Source: Candidatus Zixiibacteriota bacterium (lineage in GTDB: Bacteria; Zixibacteria; MSB-5A5; DSPP01). Taken from it: a stretch of DNA of 64,000 nt. Made by a program: the position numbers and the translations under genes. Position 1 is the stretch's first letter. Every line of letters begins with the position of its first letter. The DNA lies in assembly GCA_022614805.1 (NCBI GenBank), contig JAKEHY010000001.1, positions 61,470-125,469 of the forward strand, written 5' to 3'. Below, in pieces: positions 41,643 through 50,159 of this stretch. The notes beneath the pieces were generated by a model. It saw nothing but the letters and a program-made list of their open reading frames with translations, searched no databases and was not told the DNA's origin.

Positions 41643-44600
41643 CTATCGGGTAATTTCGGAAACTTCCCGTTCGGACAGAACCCCGACCGGCTGCCCCTCC
41701 AGCCGGACGGAAACGATTTTGGAGATGCCCGTCTTTTCCATCGTCACCCCGTACAAAACGTCCGCCGCCTCCATCGTCCGTTTGTTGTGGGTGATGATGA
41801 TGAATTGGGTGTCGCCGGTGGAAAACTTGCGGATGATGGCCAAAAACCGGTCGATGTTGGCGTCGTCCAGGGGGGCGTCGATTTCGTCCAGAATGCAGAA
41901 AGGGGACGGCTTGACCATGTACAAAGCGAAAAGGAGCGCAATGGCGGTCAGGGCCTTCTCCCCGCCCGAAAGCTGCTGGATGGTGACCAGTTTCTTCCCC
42001 TTTGGCCGCGCCACGATTTTCAAATCCGGCTCGATGGGGTCCCCGCCTCCCTCCAAAATCAAATCCGCCTGTCCCCCCTCGAAAAGTTCGGCAAAGAGAT
42101 TCTGGAAATTTTCGCGCGCCTGCTCGAAGGTTTTCATAAACAGCTCCCGGGCGCTTTTGTTGATTTGCGAAATCGTCCCCTCCAGCTCCAACTTCGCCCG
42201 GGTCAGGTCGAGAATCTGCTTTTTCATAAACTCGTACCGCTCCGCCGTCTGCGGGTATTCGGTGAGCGCCTCCAGGTTGACCGCGCCGATGTTCCCCAGG
42301 CTCCGGTCAATCTCTTCCAACCGCTTCTTCAAGGATTCCACCGTTTCTTCCGGGGAAACGGGCCTTTCCGTCAAGGTTTCAAGGGGCCGGCGAAACTCCT
42401 CCTCAAAGCGGGTCGAAAGCGACTCTTTCCTGGCCCGCCAATCGGTCTCTATAAGCTGCTTTTGATGCTTCTGTTCAAAGGACTGTTCCAGCTTGGCCAC
42501 CGTTTCTTTCAGGCCCCTCTCAACCGCGGCAAGATGGGAAGAAAGTTCCGCGGTCTCCTTGGCCAGCCGCTCCTGCGCGGTCGTGACCGCCGTGCGGCGG
42601 GCATTGATTTCCTCCCCTTCGGAGCCCAGCTCGACCACCCGGACGTCAAAGTTTTCGTGGATGTCCAAAAGCTCCAAAAGTTTCTTCCGCTTTTCCGCCG
42701 CCTGTCCGGCCAGCTGGCTTTTTTCGTCCGCCAGCCGCAAAAGGTCTTTTTCCGCCGACTCCAGGTGAGCGAGAGCTGAAATCAGTTCCATCCGGGTTTT
42801 GGTCAAATCCTCCTGTTTTTCCCGCTCCAATTTCCCCAGCTGCCCGGTCTCCTGCTCGAGAAGGGCCAAAATCCCGGCCTGTTCCGTTTCTTTTATCTCC
42901 AATTGCTCCAATTCCGCACCCAGTCGTGCCAGCGTCTCTCCCGCCTCTTTCCGGCGCGAAAAAAACTCCGAACCGCTTTTATCCAAAGCGCCGATTTTTT
43001 CTGCAAGTGCTGCTTCCTCGAAAGTCAGCATTTCAAGCTCCAGCCGCAACCCCGTCTCTTCTTCCGAGAGCCGGTTTCGGCCGGCAACGAGGTCATCCAA
43101 CTCTTTTTTGCCGGATTCCTGCCGGCTGAAAACCTCATCCAGAATGGTTGCAATTTCCGTCTTCCGTTTCTCCAGGTCGGCAACCTTTTCCTTCAGCCGG
43201 GCCAGTTCCGCCTTGCGGCCGACCAAAATTGCCCCTTTGCTTTCCCCTCCGGCAAAATAGCCGCCCGGCCCCAACACTTCGGCAGCCAAGGTAACCAGCG
43301 TAATCCCCTCTCCGGCCCGCCCGGCCAAACGAAAGGCCGCCTCCCGATTCTCCACGACCAGAATCTTTGCCAAAGCCCGGCGGACGAAGGCAAGCTTCGG
43401 CTCCTCCCCCCAGACCAAATCGGAGGCCCAGCCGACCGCCCCCGGCCATCCCTCCGCTTCCGGCTGGACGAGTTCCTCTTCGGGCAAAACCAGAAAGCGG
43501 GCCCGTCCCAGTTTTTTTTCTTTCAAAAATTCCACCGCCCGGACGGCTTCCTGCCAGCTCGTGGCCACCACCGCCTGCGCCCGTTCCCCCAAGGCCGCCT
43601 CGATAGAACCGAAGTATTGCTCGTCGGAGGAAATCAAATTCGCCAAGCTGTCCACCAAACCGGGAAACGCCTTCCGGCGGGACAAAATCTCTCGGACCGC
43701 GGGCTCGTACCCCCCGTAACCTTTCTCCAAATCCTCCAGAACCGCCAGCCGCCCCCCCAATTCGGAGAGCTGGTTTTCTAAATTTTGTTTTTTGAAGCCG
43801 AGCGATTCCTTCCGGGCCGTTAATTCGGATAAACTTTTTTCCAATGCCTCGATTTTTTCATTCAGACCCGCCCGCCCCTCGGAAAGCCCTTCCAGTTCCT
43901 TCTCAAATTTTAACTTTTCCCGCGATTGGGCGGCCAGCTCCGCCGCCAACTTCTCTTTTTCCTCCCCTAAAGACTTAAGCGAAACGTCCGCTTCGGCAGC
44001 CTTCGATTCCCAAACTTTTTTCTCCGCTTCACGTTCCGCCCGGGCGGCCCGCAGGCTTCCCTGCCCGGCCAAAAGCGTCTGTTTTTTTTTCGCCAATTCG
44101 GCCGCCCGGAAGGTAAAGCCGGTCAATTCCTGCTCGGCTGCGGCTACTTGTTTTTCCAATCCGGATTTGGACGAAACCAGCCGCTTTTTTTCTTCGGAAA
44201 GATTAAAAGCTGCTTCGGCAATCGCCTCCCCCCGCTCGGACAGCCGCTTCGATTCCGACTCGAGTTCCGCTTTCCTTTCGGCAAAGCTTTCGTTCTCCTT
44301 CAAAAGCAAAGCCCGCCGCCCTTCCAGTTCCACCTGCTGCCGGTCCAGGAGGGAAAGCCCTTCTTCCAACTTCCGTTTCTCCCCCTCTTTTTCCAGGCGC
44401 ACAAGCGAAAATTTCTCTTTTTCCAACTCCAGCTTCCGCCTCTGGGCCGAAAGCTCCGCCTCCTCGATTTCCAAAGCCTTGACGGCTGAAAGCGCTTTTT
44501 CCTCCCCCGCTTTCAGTTCCCGGTATTCGAGCGCGGCCAGCTTGACTTTTATGCCCTGTTTCTCCTCCTCCAGATTTTTGAACCGCTCCGCTTTTTTGAC

Positions 44601-45224
44601 CTGCCGTTTGAGGGAGTTGTACTGCCGCTCAATTTCGGAAAACAAATCGTTCAACCGAACCAAATCCACCTCGGTCGCTTCCAGCTTTCGCTCCGCCGCC
44701 CGCCGCCGCAGCTTGTATTTGGCCACTCCCGCCGCCTCTTCGAAAAGCCCCAGCCGGTCCTCCGGCTTTTCGGAAAGCAGGGCGTCTATCATGGTCTGCT
44801 GAAATACGGCGTAGGCGTGCGAGCCCATTCCGGTATCCAGGAAAAGCTCGACGATATCCTTGAGCCGGCAGGGAACCCGGTTCAACAGGTATTCGCTCTC
44901 GCCGGAGCGGAAAAGCCGCCGGGTGATGACCACCTCGGAATATTCGACCGGCAAAATCCCCCGGTTGTTCTCGACCGTCAGGGAAACTTCCGCCATCCCC
45001 ACCGGCCCCACCCCCGGCGCGCCGTTGAAAATCACCTCCTCCATCCGGCCTCCCCGCAAAAGGGTCGGGCGCTGCTCCCCCATCACCCAGCGGATAGCAT
45101 CCAAAAGATTGGTCTTGCCGCAGCCGTTTGGCCCGACGATTCCGGTTATACCCGTCCCGAAGCGGACTTCGGTCCGCTCCGGAAAGGATTTAAAGCCGAC
45201 GATTTCGAGGCGGGATAAAAACAA
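41643..45224 (-). CDS. smc: Chromosome segregation ATPase SMC
   Basis: 1193 residues, standard SMC length. Walker A GPNGCGKTNLLDAIRWVMGE is at residue 32. Two long coiled coils (about 170-500 and 690-1030) flank a hinge (about 510-680, YGGYEPAVREIL to GPGGYFAGG). The C-terminal half has the signature LSGGEKALTAIALLFA and Walker B FCILDEIDAPLDD. It forms the condensin-like loop extruder with ScpA and ScpB, which are not encoded here. It is the largest gene of the operon. Confidence 0.98.
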   Translation of the reverse strand: MFLSRLEIVGFKSFPERTEVRFGTGITGIVGPNGCGKTNLLDAIRWVMGEQRPTLLRGGRMEEVIFNGAPGVGPVGMAEVSLTVENNRGILPVEYSEVVITRRLFRSGESEYLLNRVPCRLKDIVELFLDTGMGSHAYAVFQQTMIDALLSEKPEDRLGLFEEAAGVAKYKLRRRAAERKLEATEVDLVRLNDLFSEIERQYNSLKRQVKKAERFKNLEEEKQGIKVKLAALEYRELKAGEEKALSAVKALEIEEAELSAQRRKLELEKEKFSLVRLEKEGEKRKLEEGLSLLDRQQVELEGRRALLLKENESFAERKAELESESKRLSERGEAIAEAAFNLSEEKKRLVSSKSGLEKQVAAAEQELTGFTFRAAELAKKKQTLLAGQGSLRAARAEREAEKKVWESKAAEADVSLKSLGEEKEKLAAELAAQSREKLKFEKELEGLSEGRAGLNEKIEALEKSLSELTARKESLGFKKQNLENQLSELGGRLAVLEDLEKGYGGYEPAVREILSRRKAFPGLVDSLANLISSDEQYFGSIEAALGERAQAVVATSWQEAVRAVEFLKEKKLGRARFLVLPEEELVQPEAEGWPGAVGWASDLVWGEEPKLAFVRRALAKILVVENREAAFRLAGRAGEGITLVTLAAEVLGPGGYFAGGESKGAILVGRKAELARLKEKVADLEKRKTEIATILDEVFSRQESGKKELDDLVAGRNRLSEEETGLRLELEMLTFEEAALAEKIGALDKSGSEFFSRRKEAGETLARLGAELEQLEIKETEQAGILALLEQETGQLGKLEREKQEDLTKTRMELISALAHLESAEKDLLRLADEKSQLAGQAAEKRKKLLELLDIHENFDVRVVELGSEGEEINARRTAVTTAQERLAKETAELSSHLAAVERGLKETVAKLEQSFEQKHQKQLIETDWRARKESLSTRFEEEFRRPLETLTERPVSPEETVESLKKRLEEIDRSLGNIGAVNLEALTEYPQTAERYEFMKKQILDLTRAKLELEGTISQINKSARELFMKTFEQARENFQNLFAELFEGGQADLILEGGGDPIEPDLKIVARPKGKKLVTIQQLSGGEKALTAIALLFALYMVKPSPFCILDEIDAPLDDANIDRFLAIIRKFSTGDTQFIIITHNKRTMEAADVLYGVTMEKTGISKIVSVRLEGQPVGVLSEREVSEITR

Positions 45225-45236
45225 CTCTTTCCTCCC

Positions 45237-45977
45237 TTAAGGCCGCACGGCCGAATCAATTAAGGCCGGATAATTTTCGCGCGTCAGCTCATAATTGCGC
45301 AGGGTCGACCCCTCCCGGCCCAACTTTTTCAGGCGCTGTCCGTTCACCCGCAGTTGGGCCCCCCACGCTCTCCCCAAGGTAAGCTTCAGCTTTTTGTCGG
45401 CCGTAAACGCCTTCTTTTCCCCCGGTTTCAGTTCCGCCTCAAACACGGGCCTGTCGTCGGCCGATATTTTCACCCAGTTGGTCTCCGTCGTTTCCAACTC
45501 GAGATTCAGCCCCTGCGGCTCCGGCGGCGCGGCAACCGGGGGGGATGGAACGGCGGTATCGACCGTCTGGGCCGGAACCAAATTGGGAATCACATCCGGC
45601 TCCGATTGGGCCGATGGTTCCTGTTCCTCCCGTGTGAAAAGCAACGCCGCCACCAAAACGATGGTCAAAAACCCCAAAGCAAAAATCGCCCGTTTGAGAA
45701 AGGGGGAGCGGTGCTCATCCTCCGGTCGCACCTTAAGTTCGAGGGTGTTCTGAATCTCCTTGAACTGCCGGGAAAGCTCGTCTACGTTGACCCCCACCAT
45801 ATCGGCATAGGTGCGGATGAAAAGCCGTTCATATACCTTCCCCGGCAGGGCATCCAGCCGGTCCTCTTCCAAAGCGGACAGGTAGCGCAGGGGAATGCGG
45901 CTCCGTTCCGCCATCTCCTCCAGGGCAATTCCCCGCTCTTCCCTTTTTGAACGCAGAAAAGCGCCCAGTGAACTCAT
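45237..45977 (-). CDS. rodZ: RodZ-like HTH membrane protein (DUF4115)
   Basis: 246 residues. An XRE-type HTH fills residues 1-70 (LGAFLRSKREERGIALEEMA, YLSALEEDRLDALPGKVYER). A single membrane helix follows at about 103-122 (AIFALGFLTIVLVAALLF), then a Ser/Pro-rich linker, and the C-terminal DUF4115 beta domain (WVKISADDRPVFEAELKPGEK). RodZ links MreB to the cell-wall machinery. It overlaps maf by ATGA. Confidence 0.9.
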   Translation of the reverse strand: MSSLGAFLRSKREERGIALEEMAERSRIPLRYLSALEEDRLDALPGKVYERLFIRTYADMVGVNVDELSRQFKEIQNTLELKVRPEDEHRSPFLKRAIFALGFLTIVLVAALLFTREEQEPSAQSEPDVIPNLVPAQTVDTAVPSPPVAAPPEPQGLNLELETTETNWVKISADDRPVFEAELKPGEKKAFTADKKLKLTLGRAWGAQLRVNGQRLKKLGREGSTLRNYELTRENYPALIDSAVRP

Positions 45978-46612
45978 ATCACCTTTCTCAAAAGCGTCAG
46001 GAGTTTCAACCGCGGCAGCCCCACCACGTTGTCCAGCGGCCCTTTGATTTTTTCCACCAGAAAACTCCCCATCCCTTGAATGCCGTAAGCCCCGGCCTTG
46101 TCCATCCCTTCACCGGACTGGAGGTAGGCCCGGATGGCCTCCGCCCCGACGTCGTAAAAAAAGACGTCCGTCTTTTCCGCATCTCCGGCTTTTCCACCCG
46201 CCGCTGTAAGGACGCAAACACCCGTGTAAACCGTATGCCTTTTGCCCGAAAGTTCCAAAAGAAACTCCAGGGCCTCCTTTTTGCTCCTCGGCTTGCCGAA
46301 AATTTTTTTCCCCAATACCACGATGGTGTCGGCCCCGATGACTATATCCCCGCCCGTTTTTTTCAGGACGTCCGCCGCCTTTTTTTCGGCTAAATCGGCG
46401 GCCAGGCGTCCCGGATTTGCGGATTCGAGAACCCCCGTTTCTTCCTCAATTTCGCTGGGGAAAACGGTGAATGGAATTTCCAACGATTCAAAAAGAAATT
46501 TTCTCCTCGGAGAAGCGGACGCCAGAACCACCTTCCGGCCGGCCACGCGCAAAGCCACTTTCTTCCACTCTTTTTCTTGAGGTATTTCCGTCAGAACCTG
46601 GGCTAAATGCAT
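45974..46612 (-). CDS. maf: Maf-family nucleoside-triphosphate pyrophosphatase
   Basis: The ATG at 46612 gives 212 residues; a GTG at 46627 inside dtd is an alternative. Residues 1-22 precede the core, which opens with VVLASASPRRKFLFESLEIP. The catalytic GADTIVVLGKKIFGKP and the YTGVCVLT and YGIQGMGSFLVEKIKG segments are intact. Maf enzymes hydrolyse non-canonical or dTTP/UTP nucleotides. Operon context with dtd and rodZ is common in bacteria. Confidence 0.93.
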   Translation of the reverse strand: MHLAQVLTEIPQEKEWKKVALRVAGRKVVLASASPRRKFLFESLEIPFTVFPSEIEEETGVLESANPGRLAADLAEKKAADVLKKTGGDIVIGADTIVVLGKKIFGKPRSKKEALEFLLELSGKRHTVYTGVCVLTAAGGKAGDAEKTDVFFYDVGAEAIRAYLQSGEGMDKAGAYGIQGMGSFLVEKIKGPLDNVVGLPRLKLLTLLRKVI

Positions 46613-46613
46613 T

Positions 46614-47060
46614 CTACTTTTTTTCACTTTCCAAAAGAATCGTTACCGGCCCCCGGTTCACCAGCTCCACCGCCATCCGGGCTCCAAATACTCCCTCCTT
46701 GACCGGCACCCCTTCTTTTACCAATGATTGAGCGAAAAAACGGCACAATTTCTCCGCCCCGGCCGGCTCCATTGCGGAAATAAAACTCGGCCGGTTTCCC
46801 TTTTCCGCATCGGCGTAAAGAGTGAACTGCGAAACCGCCAGAACCTCCCCCTTCACGTCTTGCACGGACAAATTCATCTTTCCCGCCTCATCTTCAAAGA
46901 TGCGCAAGTTGGTTATCTTGTGCGCCAACCACACCACCTCTTTTTCCGTATCTCCCGTCGCCACGCCCAAAAGCACCAAAAGACCCGCGCCTATTTCGGC
47001 CACCTTCCTTTCCTCCACCGTGACCGAAGCCCGGCTGACCCGTTGCACGCAGGCGCGCAC
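46614..47060 (-). CDS. dtd: D-aminoacyl-tRNA deacylase
   Basis: 148 residues. It hydrolyses D-Tyr- and other D-aminoacyl-tRNAs and Gly-tRNA(Ala). The two cross-subunit motifs SQFTLYAD and NRGPVTI (Gly-cisPro) are present, with [16 protein letters not shown] at the start. It is the first gene of the seven-gene operon. Confidence 0.96.
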   Translation of the reverse strand: MRACVQRVSRASVTVEERKVAEIGAGLLVLLGVATGDTEKEVVWLAHKITNLRIFEDEAGKMNLSVQDVKGEVLAVSQFTLYADAEKGNRPSFISAMEPAGAEKLCRFFAQSLVKEGVPVKEGVFGARMAVELVNRGPVTILLESEKK

Positions 47061-47149
47061 CGTCCCAAATTATACCCAACTTAATGGTATGTCAAATTAT
47101 TTCGGCACAATATGTTGCGTGCCTAAAAATCCCCGCTTAATTCGTCGCC

Positions 47150-47175
47150 GTAGGGATTTGATTTATCAAGCCTCC
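47150..47175. repeat. GTAGG-type small palindromic repeat
   Basis: TAGGGATTTGATTTATCAAG with its flanks, the same TTGAT-N-ATCAA centre as the copies at 23875-23899 and 28602-28633. Confidence 0.5.
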
Positions 47176-47177
47176 TT

Positions 47178-47243
47178 CCCCTCTCCATTCGCTTGTCCCG
47201 AGCGTAGTCGAGGGAATGGAGAGGGGATAAAGGGGTGAGGTGG
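47178..47243. repeat. Composite palindromic repeat with CCCGAGCGYAGTCGAGG core in its loop
   Basis: Perfect 13-bp arms CCCCTCTCCATTC (47178-47190) and GAATGGAGAGGGG (47214-47226) enclose GCTTGTCCCGAGCGTAGTCG and AGG. The tail ATAAAGGGGTGAGGTGG follows. Arms and tail alone recur at 49778-49816 and 53431-53470 without the core, so one repeat appears to sit inside another. Confidence 0.75.
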
Positions 47244-47496
47244 TATTCAGTCAACAAAACGGCAAAATCGTTTCAAGTGCCTAACAAGGGCTTGACAACT
47301 CCTACGGCACCCCGCTACCTTTCCGCCACAGGGCGGAAATGCCCGATGGACGTTTTTAACTTCTGAAAACAACCCGCTGCCGCTCGGGCTCGAGCAGTCA
47401 GCGGATGGAAAAATATAAACACAAAAAGCAGAGGGGCGAACCGACTCTTCTTCTCCCTGCTCGCTCTCCTCGCTCCTTTGCAAAAAGGAGGTTCAA

Positions 47497-49719
47497 ATGA
47501 AGCGCTTTAGAATGCTTTTGGCGGTGGGGATTCTGGTAATCCTCAACGCGACTGCCTGGGGGCAGGTTCCCAACCTGATTAACGTTCAGGGGGTTTTACG
47601 GGACGGCAGTGGGAATTTGGTGCCGGATGGCTCCTATTCCGTTCTTTTTAGCATCTATTCTGTTCCGAGCGGGGGAACGGCGCTCTGGTCGGAGACCCAA
47701 ACCGTAACAACTACGGCGGGGGCGTTTCAGGCCGCTTTGGGCTCCGTTAACAACGTGCCGGACTTCGTCTCCGTTTTTGGCGGGCTGCCAGCAGGCGAGC
47801 GCTACTTAGGGATTACGGTGGGCGCAGACCCGGAGATGACGCCCCGGATGCAGTTTGCCTCTATTCCCTATTCCCAGCGGGTGGGCACGGTGGACGGTGC
47901 CACGGGGGGGGAGATTTCCGGCGACGTTACAATAAATCAACTCCAATTAGGCGGGCTTGTTCCAACCATATCGACTGTTCAGGGCGGCGTTAATATGAAG
48001 TTGGAGTTCAATATGGAAGGCATCTCTATAGGAGGAGCCGAGGGTGTACTGCAAGTGGTTGTGAATCCCTCCTCGCCGGGCGCCCCCGAGGTGAAGATCG
48101 AAGGAAGCTCTCCGGCGCTCAAGTTTATCAGCACTGATCCCCTGAATGGGGCCAGCATTGACCTAACTACTGTTCTCTTACATGAGTTCGGGCACGGATT
48201 GGGTTTCAGCAGTTTCTTGTCGAGGCCCGAACCAGATGAGGCTTTTCGGTTTAGGTCGACATATGGAGATATATTTACGTTGTACCATGGCCGCAATGCC
48301 AAATTTTGGAAAGATGTTGACATAGATGGTATCCTCAAAATAATAGGGGGAATTCTTTTACCACAAGGCGCAGGTCCTGGAAAAGTTCTGACTTCAGACG
48401 GCAGCGGAGCGGGCAATTGGCAGACGCCCGTAGGAAACATCGGGGGTAGCGGCACGGCTGGACGAATTTGCAGATTCTTTAGCCCCAACTCCATCACTGA
48501 TTCAAAAATCTCGGAAGGTCCTACAGCACTGTCTGTAGATGGGAGGTTAAATTGCCAAGCGATTATAGATGAGCCTAGCCTTCAAGTGCGGCAAACCACC
48601 GCTGCTTCTCCTACTTCGGATATCTTCAAGGTATCGAATAGTTCTGGGACGGTCGATTACCTGAAGGTTGACGCTCTTGGCGCCATCGACGTCAAGGTCC
48701 CCACCTTCTTCGAAGGCCCGGTAACCTACATTCTTACCACCAGCTGCTCTCCGACCACCGATGTGACAGGTCTTACCGTGCGCCAGACCACTTTCCCTTC
48801 CCCTACGGCTGATGTAATAAAGGTAACCAACCCGACTGGCGCACAAACGTATCTCCGCGTTAAAAATGATGGGGCTACAGAATGCAACGGCACTTTGACT
48901 TGTAATGCGCCGACGACATGCAATAACTTGTTGACTTGCAATGCCGGCGTTGTTTCCAGTGGTAACGTTACATTTGATGGCGTGCCGGCAAATGCAGTTG
49001 TCTGTAACATCGATCTGACCGTGAATGACTTTGTTACTTTAGCTAGAACCATGCAGTTCAACCTTAGTAACGACGCAGACGACGGGGTAGTGATTCAGAG
49101 AAATTCGCTGACACCGACCGGGAAATTTTTGAATTGTAAGATCAACTCGGGGGCAAGTGTTGCTTCTGTCGACCCCAACGGGCAGGGCAATTTCCGGTAC
49201 CTCGCCGTTACCAACGGTTTTGTAAACACGGGTATCGGCGGCCCGCCCCTAAACCTCACGGCGGGCGCACCCGGCGGGCCGGGAGCCAATCTTAACCTTT
49301 TCAGCGCCAGCGCCGTTGCTTCGCTTACGGCAAGTCTTGGCGTCAACGGTGACCTGTGCGCCACGGGGCTGATTGGGCCCTGCTCGGACCGGCGGTATAA
49401 GACGAATTTCAGAAAGATTTCCGATGCTCTGGATAAAGTGCAGGACCTAAAAGGGGTTTACTTCAACTGGAGGAAAGATGAATTCCCGGAAAAGAGGTTT
49501 GCCGAAGGAAACCAAATCGGTTTTGTCGCCCAGGAATTGAAAGACGTTCTGCCGGAAGCGGTATCCCAAGACAAGGACGGGTATTTTATGGTCGATTACG
49601 GCCGTATTACCCCCTTATTGGTGGAGGCCCTCAAGGAACAGCAAAAGCAAATCGAGGGGTTGAAAGACCGGATTTCGGAATTGGAGCAAAGCAGGCCGCA
49701 GGCAAAATTAGAGGAATAA
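47497..49719 (+). CDS. Secreted tail-fibre-like protein with C-terminal S74 chaperone domain
   Basis: 740 residues with a signal peptide (MKRFRMLLAVGILVILNATA). The N-terminal 130 residues (NLINVQGVLRDGSGN, GERYLGITVG) form a common bacterial surface-fibre head. The middle is a repetitive beta fibre; LQVRQTTAASPTSDIFKV (residue 362) and LTVRQTTFPSPTADVIKV (426) are repeats. Residues 629-725 are an intramolecular chaperone/S74 endosialidase-type domain (CSDRRYKTNFRKISDALDKV, IGFVAQELKDVLPEAV), followed by a coiled coil; this domain trimerises fibres and self-cleaves. Oddly, residues 227-240 contain LLHEFGHGLGFSSF, a metzincin-like zinc motif with no surrounding protease domain. There are no phage neighbours. 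Confidence 0.8.
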   Translation: MKRFRMLLAVGILVILNATAWGQVPNLINVQGVLRDGSGNLVPDGSYSVLFSIYSVPSGGTALWSETQTVTTTAGAFQAALGSVNNVPDFVSVFGGLPAGERYLGITVGADPEMTPRMQFASIPYSQRVGTVDGATGGEISGDVTINQLQLGGLVPTISTVQGGVNMKLEFNMEGISIGGAEGVLQVVVNPSSPGAPEVKIEGSSPALKFISTDPLNGASIDLTTVLLHEFGHGLGFSSFLSRPEPDEAFRFRSTYGDIFTLYHGRNAKFWKDVDIDGILKIIGGILLPQGAGPGKVLTSDGSGAGNWQTPVGNIGGSGTAGRICRFFSPNSITDSKISEGPTALSVDGRLNCQAIIDEPSLQVRQTTAASPTSDIFKVSNSSGTVDYLKVDALGAIDVKVPTFFEGPVTYILTTSCSPTTDVTGLTVRQTTFPSPTADVIKVTNPTGAQTYLRVKNDGATECNGTLTCNAPTTCNNLLTCNAGVVSSGNVTFDGVPANAVVCNIDLTVNDFVTLARTMQFNLSNDADDGVVIQRNSLTPTGKFLNCKINSGASVASVDPNGQGNFRYLAVTNGFVNTGIGGPPLNLTAGAPGGPGANLNLFSASAVASLTASLGVNGDLCATGLIGPCSDRRYKTNFRKISDALDKVQDLKGVYFNWRKDEFPEKRFAEGNQIGFVAQELKDVLPEAVSQDKDGYFMVDYGRITPLLVEALKEQQKQIEGLKDRISELEQSRPQAKLEE

Positions 49720-49777
49720 AGTAATTCAAGGGGATAGTACTGCCCTGCTCCCCTCGGATTCCCCTTGCGTTTTTGTT

Positions 49778-49816
49778 CCCCTCTCCATCCGATGGAGAGG
49801 GGTTAGGGGTGAGGTC
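49778..49816. repeat. CCCCTCTCCATC hairpin repeat
   Basis: 12-bp perfect arms CCCCTCTCCATC (49778-49789) and GATGGAGAGGGG (49791-49802), a one-base centre, then TTAGGGGTGAGGTC. It lies between convergent genes and may double as a transcription end. Confidence 0.7.
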
Positions 49817-50159
49817 AAATCTTCGGCGTCTCCCCCGAAAGCAAAAACTTGGCGTCCTTTACCAGCTCGCTTTTCGGATAGCGCGCCAAAAGATTGTTAA
49901 AGTGCAGCCGGGCAGCCTCCTCGTTCCCTAAAAACTCCTTCTCGATGTACCCCAGCAAAAAAAGCGCCCGGTCATTTTTAGGATGGTCGGGGAATTTCTT
50001 CAAAATCGTATCGTAAATAACGAGCGCGGAATCATACTTCGCCCGGTTCATCGCTATCTGTCCTTGTGTATAAAGTTTTTCCACCTCCGCATCGTTGTCT
50101 TTCCCGGCGCAACCCAGCCCCAAAAACAAAATCCCGAGATACAGGCTCATCCTTTTCAT
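49815..50159 (-). CDS. Small TPR lipoprotein
   Basis: 114 residues. A lipobox (LGILFLGLGC, lipidated Cys17) precedes two to three TPR-type helices (EVEKLYTQGQIAMNRAKYDS, DRALFLLGYIEKEFLGNEEAA). Resembles YbgF/CpoB- or BamD-type outer-membrane lipoproteins in its TPR spacing. ATGA overlap with the upstream methyltransferase/MTHFR gene. Confidence 0.8.
   Translation of the reverse strand: MKRMSLYLGILFLGLGCAGKDNDAEVEKLYTQGQIAMNRAKYDSALVIYDTILKKFPDHPKNDRALFLLGYIEKEFLGNEEAARLHFNNLLARYPKSELVKDAKFLLSGETPKI

Larger units (their letters stand above)
47061..47496. other. 436-base spacer upstream of the tail-fibre-like gene
   Basis: Divergent from dtd. It holds a GTAGG palindrome (47150-47175), the composite repeat at 47178-47243, then a strongly folding leader: TTTCCGCC-ACAG-GGCGGAAA (47320-47339) and CCGCTG (47374-47379)/CAGCGG (47399-47404) enclosing GCTCG-GGCT-CGAGC (47382-47395). 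An AAAAGGAGG ribosome-binding site precedes the ATG. No open frame with coding character was found. Confidence 0.6.

Noticed and set aside
48157-48260. Fibre protein as an active metalloprotease
   Set aside because: Only the HExxHxxGF patch is present; no surrounding metzincin domain, Met-turn or propeptide is seen.
47497-49719. Prophage, because of the tail-fibre/S74 protein
   Set aside because: It has a Sec signal peptide, and no phage structural, integrase or lysis gene is nearby.
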